This document shows positions 1 through 6,252 of a DNA stretch of 27,023 bases, piece after piece. The first letter of the stretch is position 1. Every line of letters begins with the position of its first letter. A model generated the notes under the pieces. The model saw nothing but the letters and a program-made list of their open reading frames with translations. It was not told the origin of the DNA and searched no databases. The stretch comes from a bacterium (GTDB lineage: Bacteria > Electryoneota > RPQS01), in contig JADKHW010000022.1 in NCBI GenBank assembly GCA_016721565.1, positions 1-27,023 of the forward strand, in the 5' to 3' direction. The position numbers were made by a program, and so were the translations under genes.

Positions 1-116
1 CTATTATGTTCAAGCTTACAACGTTTGCGGACCTTCCGGATACCTCAAACCACGATAATGGTGAACGGCACTGCGGTGCCACCACAAGTTCAGTACCTTT
101 GGGCATCTAACGACTC

Positions 117-452
117 ATGCCAAGCCGTATTCGTCACATGGTTGGACGTCATAATGAAACATCTATCGTGTATCGTAACGGCACTTTGCTTGGCGCCGTA
201 CCGGCAGACGTAACGGACTATGCTGATTACACAGCCGTTCCGGAAACTCCATACAACTACTCTATAATTCCAGTTCGGGGCAATTGTCCCGGCCTCATTT
301 CACCTTCTGTCATTGGCCTAAAGCAAGGCACCCCTGCCGCTCCTTCAAACTGCCTTGCATCAGAGACTGAGTGTAATGACATTATCGTCACTTGGACGGA
401 TAATTCCGACAGCGAAGCTGGTTTCAAATCTTCAGGGATGATGCTGTTATAG
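117..452 (+). CDS. Fragment: Fn3-like repeats of the surface protein
   Basis: The coherent part runs from about 159 to 430 and encodes the second half of one Fn3-like repeat (IVYRNGTLLGAV) and the first half of the next (ECNDIIVTWTDN). It ends in an artificial stop created by a missing base after GGTTTCAAA. It is not a gene in its own right. Confidence 0.45.
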   Translation: MPSRIRHMVGRHNETSIVYRNGTLLGAVPADVTDYADYTAVPETPYNYSIIPVRGNCPGLISPSVIGLKQGTPAAPSNCLASETECNDIIVTWTDNSDSEAGFKSSGMMLL

Positions 453-502
453 ATAACACAGAGGCCAATGCTAATTCATATCATGACGTATATCCCATCG
501 GA

Positions 503-838
503 TTGGCGACGTACCGAGTGCGATCTTTTGACGCCTGCAATAATTTCAACGATTCTAATTCCGATCAAGGCCACATAATAGATCCGCCGCCACAAGTTCA
601 AGGAGTCTCCGCCACCGATGACCGCTGCGACGATGTAATCGTAACCTGGTCGGATGTGACAGGGGAGTCCGGCTACCTTGTTTATCGCGACGGCATTCAA
701 GTCGGTAACGTCCTGCCGACTAATGCCATCAGCTATAGTGATGCCACTGGCGATCACGGAATCCCGTTTCAATATACCGTCAGCGCGCTGAACTCTAACT
801 GTCAAGGGCCGCAATCACTGCCGGTAAACGGCGGGTGA
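503..838 (+). CDS. Fragment: Fn3-like repeats of the surface protein
   Basis: The coherent frame starts about 435, upstream of the first available start codon. It contains the end of one repeat (RSFDACNNFN) and a complete Fn3-like repeat with CDDVIVTWSD, a 'GYLVYRDG' strand and NSNCQGPQS, the two Cys probably forming a disulfide. The frame then ends at an artificial stop, and the protein continues in another frame from about 840. Confidence 0.5.
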   Translation: MATYRVRSFDACNNFNDSNSDQGHIIDPPPQVQGVSATDDRCDDVIVTWSDVTGESGYLVYRDGIQVGNVLPTNAISYSDATGDHGIPFQYTVSALNSNCQGPQSLPVNGG

Positions 839-914
839 ATTATGTTACTATCCGTCGCCTGATACATCATGGACTCGCACATACGGCACGTGGGACAACG
901 AATTTGGTCGTTCC

Positions 915-1511
915 GTGGCGCAAACGGAGGATGGCGGCTTCGCTTTTACAGGGATGGCCACCAGTGTTGGAGACGCTTACGTGGTTCGGTTGGATTCCAA
1001 CGGCACGCAAATTTGGAACTATTGGTATAGTGACGCCCCGGAGCTGCGCGCCTACGCTATCATTACGAGACCCTCAGGTTGTGCTGTCGTCGGAACGAGA
1101 CAGTTCAACTATGACAACAACATGTTCTTACTGCTCATAAACGAGTCAGGGGGTATTCAAGCATTGAATAGTTTTGGTGGAACTGAAGATGATGTTGCGA
1201 ATTGTGTGATCTCTACAGCAGACGGTGGACTGTTATTAGCCGGAGGAACTTCATCATTTGGAGCACAGGGGAGTGATATGTATGTGGTCAAGACGGATGG
1301 CGCAGGAAATTTCCAATGGCAACGATCGTACGGCCGCTCGTGGAGCGATGGCGTTTTTGCTGTGGATCGAACCCAAGATGGCGGATATATTTTCGCGGGT
1401 TATACAACCAATATCCACCCGATTTTTGGATTCTGCGCACGAATTCACTTGGTGATACCCTTTGGACGAAGAGTTTCGGCGGGCCGAGTGATGAAGAGGC
1501 GCACGCAGTGA
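915..1511 (+). CDS. Fragment: propeller-type repeats of the surface protein
   Basis: The coherent frame runs about 840 to 1420. It shows repeated blades such as AQTEDGGFAFTG and STADGGLLLAGGTSSFG, each followed by a 'D-x-Y-V-V-[KR]-x-D' strand. The residues after GYTTN are out of frame because a base is missing in the run CACCCGATTTTTGG. The blade pattern is common in T9SS-associated secreted proteins of FCB bacteria, which is family knowledge and not proof of export here. Confidence 0.55.
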   Translation: MAQTEDGGFAFTGMATSVGDAYVVRLDSNGTQIWNYWYSDAPELRAYAIITRPSGCAVVGTRQFNYDNNMFLLLINESGGIQALNSFGGTEDDVANCVISTADGGLLLAGGTSSFGAQGSDMYVVKTDGAGNFQWQRSYGRSWSDGVFAVDRTQDGGYIFAGYTTNIHPIFGFCARIHLVIPFGRRVSAGRVMKRRTQ

Positions 1512-2029
1512 AAACGTTGCCGAATGGCGGCTTCGCTGTGTTTGGTTGGACACAGTCATTTGGCGCCGGTGGTAAGGACTATTATCTTGTTCGCACAAAC
1601 TCAAACGGAGATACGCTCTGGACTAGGACATACGGGGGAGAGAATGACGAATATGGTTATGCAATGGACGTGTCTGAGTCGGGGAATATCCTCATGGCTG
1701 GAAGCACGCGCTCATTCGGACAATGCGGAGATGATATGTACGCTGTTGTTGTGAATGCAGTTGGGGATGTACAATGTGCAAGGACATATGGAGGCATGGG
1801 AAGCGAAGCAGCTTATGGATGCGAAATATTGCAAGATGGGCGGTTCGTATTGGCTGGACATACGACTACTTATGGTGCCGGACAATATGATTTCTATGCT
1901 GTAAAGTCTGCGTCGTCGTGGATTTCTCTCGATGCCCCCGAAGTCGCTATTCATTCAATGGACAACGACATTCATCTTAATTGGGCGAATACAAGTGCAC
2001 CATTTATCGTCGGGAAGCGGACGTGCTGA
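1316..2029 (+). CDS. Fragment: propeller-type repeats, C-terminal part of the surface protein
   Basis: The first hundred bases are out of frame. From about 1421 the protein reads DFWILRTNSLGDTLW and then three or four blades ending in AGHTTTYGAGQYDFYAVKS. It is followed by WISLDAPEVAIHSMDNDIHL, the beginning of an Fn3-like unit. The frame is lost again near 2000, where the sequence should probably read about SAPFYRR. Confidence 0.55.
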   Translation: MATIVRPLVERWRFCCGSNPRWRIYFRGLYNQYPPDFWILRTNSLGDTLWTKSFGGPSDEEAHAVKTLPNGGFAVFGWTQSFGAGGKDYYLVRTNSNGDTLWTRTYGGENDEYGYAMDVSESGNILMAGSTRSFGQCGDDMYAVVVNAVGDVQCARTYGGMGSEAAYGCEILQDGRFVLAGHTTTYGAGQYDFYAVKSASSWISLDAPEVAIHSMDNDIHLNWANTSAPFIVGKRTC

Positions 2030-2153
2030 TTACCTTCCGTCAGCGCATTTACACCAAAAGTGCCAGATAATTACGGCCTAGGATGATTGTTAAGCACTGT
2101 CACGCCGCCCGACAGAATATCGTGGTATCGATTCAATGTCGTTCCCCCCAACC

Positions 2154-2182
2154 TTGAAATTCCGATTCGAATCGTGTATCTT
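2154..2182 (+). promoter_or_regulatory. Candidate sigma-70-type promoter for the metallopeptidase
   Basis: TTGAAA at 2154-2159 is followed after 17 bp by TATCTT at 2177-2182. A perfect 10-bp palindrome GATTCGAATC lies in the spacer (2164-2173). It is 74 bp upstream of the ATG at 2256. Sequence match only. Confidence 0.4.
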
Positions 2183-2255
2183 GATTCGATTATTATCCGT
2201 TTTCCGCACGCTCTCGCTCCGACAAAACGTAAAAGACAAAAGAGGTTTTGAGGAC

Positions 2256-2802
2256 ATGGCATCCACCCGACTTATCACGCTCGAACACCTTAATGCAGAC
2301 CTTGGAGTGGTTCAACAGGAACTTGCCCAGTTTGGGTTATGGACAAACCGCATGTACCGAACCGATGTGAGTCTTCTGCCAATTCCGTGGATCGCGCATG
2401 GATTGTTCTGTGAGGTCGGATTCAATGAAGGAGGAATTGTAATACCCACTACGAATCTGGCGGTTCTTCGGCGATCTTCAGAGCTATTGCGGTTTGAGAG
2501 ATGTGCTTCGGCATGAATACGGTCATGCATTCGCATACTGGTATCCCGGACTTGTCAGGCGGAGCAGAGAATTCACGGAGATATTCGGAAATCGCTACGA
2601 TAGCGACATCAAATCCGAGTATGACCCTGACGAGCATTTGACGCCCTATGCTGCTAAGCGTCCTGCTGAAGACTTCGCCGAGAGTTTCATGGCATTCGTT
2701 AAGGGCAAGGTAAGTTGGAGCGATTTAGAATCGCCCCATGTTGTATCGAAAGATCAAGTGGGTAAAACAGCTTTCCAAGCTTATCTGAGATTCATAGAAT
2801 AA
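2256..2802 (+). pseudogene. Zinc metallopeptidase (HExxH, zincin), one frameshift
   Basis: Start ATG at 2256 is preceded by a TGAGGA Shine-Dalgarno-like run. The N-terminal part (2256 to about 2456) reads MASTRLITLEHLNADLGVV and leads to GIVIPTTNL. The frame then changes by +1 (one extra or two missing bases between 2456 and 2464), and the second part reads FFGDLQSYCGLRDVLRHEYG. The HEYGH motif (2512-2526) supplies two zinc ligands and the catalytic Glu. EDFAESF (2668-2688), about 50 residues on, probably supplies the third ligand, as in anthrax-lethal-factor-like and related gluzincins. The restored length is about 181 residues. No signal peptide is seen, so it is probably cytoplasmic. The substrate is unknown. 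If the frameshift is real, the N-terminal region is uncoupled and the enzyme is probably dead. Confidence 0.65.
2494..2802 (+). CDS. Fragment: catalytic part of the zinc metallopeptidase
   Basis: This is the in-frame part carrying LRDVLRHEYGHAFAYWYPG and EDFAESFMAFV. A start at the TTG of 2494 would give 102 residues with both zinc-binding motifs, but that codon lies inside a conserved stretch (the homologous reading begins before it at FFGDLQ), so it is unlikely to be a genuine start. Confidence 0.5.
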   Translation: MRDVLRHEYGHAFAYWYPGLVRRSREFTEIFGNRYDSDIKSEYDPDEHLTPYAAKRPAEDFAESFMAFVKGKVSWSDLESPHVVSKDQVGKTAFQAYLRFIE

Positions 2803-3081
2803 GCCTGCGCCGAATTTAGTTCTGTTTAGATGGGCCGGGCCGAAGCAATTCAAGCTACTTGAAGCCGAGATTCTGATTCGAAGTGAATTCCCTTGCCGCA
2901 GGGTGTTTTACCGCTTTCACTCAACCTCTCCCCCACCCCACTTTCATGACCTGGGTCATAACACTGGCAGTCACTTGACCCCGATTGGTGGCGCTTGCAC
3001 GCACTTGGCATGACCCAGCTTGGCGTCACTTGGTTCCGGGGGCGAGTTAAAACAAGCATTTACATGAGTTTATTTGCAGTT
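2803..3081. other. Intergenic stretch without a recognisable gene
   Basis: No coding pattern on either strand. It contains the inverted repeat ATGACC-TG-GGTCAT near 2944-2959 and a partial echo (CATGACCCAG) near 3010, with two copies of GTCACTTG. The meaning is unknown. It ends abruptly at the anticodon loop of a tRNA remnant. Confidence 0.4.
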
Positions 3082-3122
3082 CTCTCACGCCGGTAACACG
3101 GGTTCGAATCCCGTACGCGCTA
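3082..3122 (+). tRNA. 3' half of tRNA-Glu(CTC), 5' half absent
   Basis: Visible parts in order: anticodon loop CTCTCAC (3082-3088, anticodon CTC at 3084-3086), 3' anticodon stem GCCGG (3089-3093), variable loop, T arm ACGGG-TTCGAAT-CCCGT (3098-3114), acceptor 3' strand ACGCGCT (3115-3121) and discriminator A (3122). CCA is not encoded. The expected 5' partners (CCGGC before the loop, AGCGCGT for the acceptor) are not found in the preceding 300 bases. The similarity to bacterial tRNA-Glu therefore begins exactly at the anticodon loop. It cannot make a functional tRNA. It looks like an attachment-site remnant or an assembly junction. Confidence 0.7.
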
Positions 3123-3132
3123 CTAAAAATCA

Positions 3133-3166
3133 ACGGGTTAGCCTTATAGGGCTGACCCGTTTTTTT
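3133..3166 (+). terminator. Intrinsic terminator T1, conserved-stem family
   Basis: Left stem ACGGGTTAGCC (3133-3143), loop TTATAG, right stem GGCTGACCCGT (3150-3160) with one G-T wobble, then a run of Ts to 3166. It sits 10 bp after the tRNA-Glu remnant and probably terminated that tRNA gene. It is the first of five hairpins with the same stem in the window. Confidence 0.85.
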
Positions 3167-3300
3167 GTGGACTCGTTCGATTGCAGGATCGTGGGGAAAT
3201 GACGGGAACCTCGGAACTATCTGCACATTTTGGGGTGATAAGGATATTGTAGTATATTAATACTTTCCTGTACCTCCCACTTAGAACAAACTTGACACTA

Positions 3301-3816
3301 ATGAAGCTCTTCTCCGTAGCAACAATCGGCCAGAAGGCGGCGGAGACTTTTAAGCGGTTTCCGCTGCCGTTGATTTCAGCTTTTGCCGCTGTGGTCGCGA
3401 TGATCTGCGTGTCACACCAAGATCGAACAGAGCATGTCAGTCATCTCTATGAGCGACTGGCGATGGCATCTTATCTGTACATGCTTTTGACGATTTCTAT
3501 TTCGCTCTTTGCGGAACGGTTTATTGTCAAGCGTGTCCATAGGTACGCCGTCGCATCCTTGGCTGTGGGTCTTGCCGTACTCTATTATTTTTCTCTGCCT
3601 GACACTATAAATATTGCGAACGGAACCCGGTTTGCCGTGCTTGCCATCGCGCTGCATCTGTTGGTGGCATTTGCGCCGTTTATTCGTGCCGATGAGATGA
3701 ATGGGCTGTGGCAATTCAACAAGTCGCTGTTCATTCGGATTCTGACATCGGGCGTCTACTCAGCAGTTCTGTCCGAGGTCTTGCACTGGCCATTCTGGCC
3801 ATCGACAAACTTTTGA
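3301..3816 (+). CDS. Fragment: N-terminal membrane part of the DUF4153-like protein
   Basis: Start ATG at 3301 (a TTG at 3292 lies in the same frame but inside a TTGACA run). It contains the amphipathic N-terminus and about four hydrophobic helices, ending correctly at FIRILTSGVYSAVL. The last dozen residues are out of frame. Confidence 0.6.
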   Translation: MKLFSVATIGQKAAETFKRFPLPLISAFAAVVAMICVSHQDRTEHVSHLYERLAMASYLYMLLTISISLFAERFIVKRVHRYAVASLAVGLAVLYYFSLPDTINIANGTRFAVLAIALHLLVAFAPFIRADEMNGLWQFNKSLFIRILTSGVYSAVLSEVLHWPFWPSTNF

Positions 3817-3847
3817 AGTTAAGATTGACGACAAATACTACTTTGAC

Positions 3848-5065
3848 TTGTGGCTGGTCATTGCAGGGGTGTTTAATACGTGGTTCTTTCTGTCTGGTGT
3901 TCCCGAGAATATTCCCGGACTCGAACGCGCAACGGATTTCCCGAAGGGACTCAAGCTCTTCACCCTGTATGTCTTGCTTCCATTGATTACAGTCTATCTG
4001 GTCATTCTCTATGCCTATGCTGCGAAGATATTGATCACATCGCATTGGCCGGTGGGCTGGGTTGCGAATCTCGTGCTTGCTTTCTCCATTTTCGGGATTC
4101 TCTCCTTCCTGCTTATCTATCCATTGCGCGATGATGAGGCAAATCCGTGGGTGAAATTCTATTCGCGACTGTTCTATTTCCTGCTGATCCCTCTGATTAT
4201 ACTGCTGTATATCAGCATTTTCAAGCGGATTGACGAATACGGGATTACGGTCGCGCGATATTATGTGATGTTGCTGGCTGTTTGGCTGACTTTCATTGCG
4301 GCATACAACATACTCACAGGCGGCAAGCGCATTCGGGTCGTTCCACTGTCGTTGTGCATCATCGGTCTGCTTTCGACTTTCGGTTCGTGGGGAGCGTTCG
4401 CAGTGTCGCAAAAGAGCCAACTTAATGAACTGACGGATCTGCTTGAACGCAATCATGTGCTCGTGAACGAAAAGGTGGATACGGCAAGTACTCATGAAGT
4501 GAAGTCAGATGAATACGACAGAATTCAGTCGATCATCAGTTACATCGAAGAAATGCACGGACATGCGCAGCTACAGACATTCTTCGATCAGGATATTGAT
4601 ACGCTGATTGCCAACACGAAAACAGAAGAGGGCATCACTCAAAATGCGGTATTTGCCATTTTCGAAATGCTGCACATGCAACGTGTGGAATCAAGCGAAG
4701 GCACATCCTACTTGAGCTATCTTGCCAATGATAAGGTGATGCTGAAATCATCTGGGTATGACTTTGTAACCGAACTTACACGATCAGATTATGATAAGTT
4801 TAGTGACACAACGACGAACTTCATTGTTGGACTTGACACTATTCATGTTGCGTTCTTAACGCAGCAGAAGAGCTACACGCTCACTTGTCGCGACCTTGAA
4901 CCTCTTTCGCTTGATTTGAACGGGCTAATTGCCACACTTCCTCATCACAAAGACTCTGCGACTCCGCCAAATCTCTTGACCACTATTGCCGAGAACTCGC
5001 AATGGAAAGCCAAGTTAGTACTTAGCACCCTTGAGATCCGCGTGATAGTGGTGAATCCAAATTGA
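3848..5065 (+). CDS. Fragment: DUF4153-like protein, middle and C-terminus
   Basis: Open from just after the second frameshift (the first in-frame start codon is at 3848). It carries the transmembrane helices from FNTWFFLSGVPENIPGL onward and a polar C-terminal domain of roughly 190 residues that includes a predicted helical stretch (SQLNELTDLLERNHVLVNEK). The true protein starts at 3301. Confidence 0.7.
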   Translation: MWLVIAGVFNTWFFLSGVPENIPGLERATDFPKGLKLFTLYVLLPLITVYLVILYAYAAKILITSHWPVGWVANLVLAFSIFGILSFLLIYPLRDDEANPWVKFYSRLFYFLLIPLIILLYISIFKRIDEYGITVARYYVMLLAVWLTFIAAYNILTGGKRIRVVPLSLCIIGLLSTFGSWGAFAVSQKSQLNELTDLLERNHVLVNEKVDTASTHEVKSDEYDRIQSIISYIEEMHGHAQLQTFFDQDIDTLIANTKTEEGITQNAVFAIFEMLHMQRVESSEGTSYLSYLANDKVMLKSSGYDFVTELTRSDYDKFSDTTTNFIVGLDTIHVAFLTQQKSYTLTCRDLEPLSLDLNGLIATLPHHKDSATPPNLLTTIAENSQWKAKLVLSTLEIRVIVVNPN

Positions 5066-5205
5066 AACGGCGGAAGGATTTCTGATGCTTAAGTTTGCAA
5101 AAGAGACAGAGCATGCCGCGAGGCCGCCATTGCAATAGGGAACAGGGAACCACGCGTCGAGGCAACTTTTATCGGCCTCCGTCCGACACGCGCGACCAAT
5201 AAACA
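5066..5205. other. 141-bp gap between the DUF4153 gene and terminator T2
   Basis: No gene or recognisable RNA. It contains a GC-rich end (GTCCGACACGCGCGACCA) that superficially resembles a tRNA 3' end, but no T arm or acceptor pairing could be made. It may simply be a long 3' untranslated region. Confidence 0.3.
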
Positions 5206-5237
5206 ACGGGTTAGCCTCAATGGTTAGCCCGTTTTTT
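5206..5237 (+). terminator. Intrinsic terminator T2, conserved-stem family
   Basis: Left stem ACGGGTTAGCC (5206-5216), loop TCAAT, right stem GGTTAGCCCGT (5222-5232) using two G-T wobbles, then a run of Ts to 5237. It lies downstream of the DUF4153-like gene. Confidence 0.8.
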
Positions 5238-5490
5238 GACATTTTACCCCTTTTGCCAAGAAGCTTGGGCAGAACATCGTTCGCTTTTCATTCGACACGA
5301 AGGCGTGGAGTGGACCTAAAGTCAGAGTAGAGTGGTATACTAAGTAAGGAGTGGTTTGTTTTGCATGATTCCACCCAAAAGGGGTCAAGACTCGCTAATA
5401 TGGTGAAGTCCAGTTAGCGCTCAGCATGTGTTACTCGCCATTGCCTGCTCTGGCCGCCAGAGTCATATGTATGAAATATTGAGGATTCCG
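5238..5490. promoter_or_regulatory. Upstream region of the membrane-anchored protein / efflux lipoprotein pair
   Basis: Non-coding. TATACT at 5336-5341 would serve as a good -10 box, but no clear -35 box is in place. A 6-bp inverted repeat CGCTAA...TTAGCG brackets about 5393-5419. The promoter cannot be fixed from sequence. Confidence 0.3.
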
Positions 5491-6252
5491 ATGCTCTTGG
5501 TACGCTCAAAGAAGCTTCTACCGATCGCGATTCTGGGAGCTGTTATCATCGCCGTAGCGGTGATCTTTATCAATGCCCCATCAGAGAATTTAGGAAATAG
5601 TGCACTGGACAGTTTAACGCAACCCACAATGAATACGGCGACAGATACAGCTACATTTAGACCAAACTTATCGGCCGTCATTCACGAGTCTCTTTTGAAT
5701 GACCTCTTGGAGGCCACCGGGTATTTGAAGGGCGAAGGGCCGTTACTATTCAAGTCCAAAAGTTCGAATTTCGCGTGGAAGGCCGAGCAACTACATGTTC
5801 AAATCACCGATTCGGGTGCTGTTTTCACTGCAAACGTTTTTGTGCATTGGCTTGGTATGAATTACCAAGCTCCTGTCCAAGGAACCGGGATTGTAGCGTA
5901 TGATTATGATAAAGAACAGATAAACTTGGTTTTGAAAGATGTGCCATTCGATTTTCGATTCAAAATTTTAGGCAAGAGAATCAAGATTCTTACTATGAAT
6001 GTAGCCGACGTTATCGGTCCAACAATCGGAATCTTGGGAGATATTCCGCTACAACTCGATTTTGATGTCAAGAAACTTGATGGTAAGAAACCCTTAAAAT
6101 TAACAGTCAAACATCATTCGGTGAGGTACGAGCCTGAGCGAGTTATCGTCGATTTTGAAGTTGATTTTTCAGAGAATGGCGAGATAGGCACAAATAATCA
6201 AGCAGATTCGAGTGTCATTTTCCCAGCGCATATAGAACAAAACATCGAATGA
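5491..6252 (+). CDS. Membrane-anchored periplasmic protein of unknown function
   Basis: I do not recognise this family. I chose ATG 5491 because TTGAGG lies six bases upstream. In-frame starts at 5428 and 5467 lack such a site. The 253-residue product has a positively charged N-terminus and one hydrophobic helix (residues about 9-27, IAILGAVIIAVAVIFI), then a polar linker and a soluble domain rich in alternating beta-strand patterns (FTANVFVHWLGMNYQAPVQG, KLTVKHHSVRYEPERVIVDF). The layout fits an N-terminally anchored periplasmic beta-rich protein, possibly a lipid- or hydrophobe-binding fold, but that is a guess. Its stop codon overlaps the start of the next gene (ATGA), so the two are translationally coupled and probably act together at the envelope. 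Confidence 0.75.
   Translation: MLLVRSKKLLPIAILGAVIIAVAVIFINAPSENLGNSALDSLTQPTMNTATDTATFRPNLSAVIHESLLNDLLEATGYLKGEGPLLFKSKSSNFAWKAEQLHVQITDSGAVFTANVFVHWLGMNYQAPVQGTGIVAYDYDKEQINLVLKDVPFDFRFKILGKRIKILTMNVADVIGPTIGILGDIPLQLDFDVKKLDGKKPLKLTVKHHSVRYEPERVIVDFEVDFSENGEIGTNNQADSSVIFPAHIEQNIE

Larger units (their letters stand above)
2..2070 (+). pseudogene. Large secreted surface protein (Fn3 repeats + propeller repeats), 5'-truncated and frameshifted
   Basis: The gene enters from outside the window, so the N-terminus is missing. Reading across frames gives one coherent protein: the tail of one Fn3-like repeat (2-55), three further repeats of about 85 residues (about 58-320, 325-585, 587-835), then propeller-type repeats of about 50 residues (846-1915) with the pattern 'W-x-x-x-[FY]-G-G ... 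DGG ... G-x-T-x-S-F-G', then the start of another Fn3-like unit (LDAPEVAIHSMDNDIHLNW). Each Fn3 unit has one Cys before 'IVTW' and one near its end. Frame changes fall near 50-57, 150-160, 425-435 (restoring an A gives GFKIFRDDAV), 825-845, 1415-1425 and 1995-2010. Most fit loss of one base. The stop is TAA at 2070, or TGA at 2086 if one more base is missing. A cell-surface or secreted role is inferred from the family. The exact function is unknown, and no sorting domain is visible at the end. Confidence 0.7.
3301..5065 (+). pseudogene. DUF4153-like multi-pass membrane protein, two frameshifts
   Basis: Reading through gives about 588 residues. ATG at 3301 begins MKLFSVATIGQKAAETFKRF, which is the usual opening of this family, a soluble stretch followed by many hydrophobic helices. 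The frame changes twice, each time fitting loss of one base: about 3766-3785 (giving ALAILAIDKLLK) and about 3815-3830 (giving KIDDKYYFDLWLVIAGVF). After that the frame is open to 5065. It has about ten transmembrane segments up to residue 370, including SFLLIYPLRDDEANPWVKFY and GWGAFAVSQKSQLNELTDLL, then a soluble C-terminal third. The function of DUF4153 proteins is unknown, and it is an inner-membrane protein by prediction. It stands alone between terminators T1 and T2. No clear Shine-Dalgarno sequence is visible before 3301. Confidence 0.7.

Noticed and set aside
2850..3059. Open frame of 69 codons on the minus strand in the intergenic region
   Set aside because: No ribosome-binding site, atypical composition and no motif. 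Best regarded as non-coding.
2803..3081. Group I intron splitting the tRNA-Glu anticodon loop
   Set aside because: An intron would leave the 5' half of the tRNA upstream, but neither AGCGCGT nor a CCGGC stem with a D arm is present in the preceding 300 bases.
3731..4495. A long open frame of 254 codons on the minus strand
   Set aside because: It lies opposite the DUF4153-like gene, has no recognisable domain, a composition rich in His/Gln/Arg/Asn and no ribosome-binding site. It is a shadow of the plus-strand codon pattern.
5100..5203. A tRNA or tmRNA-like end (GTCCGACACGCGCGACCA) before terminator T2
   Set aside because: No T-arm pairing, no acceptor partner and no anticodon arm could be built.
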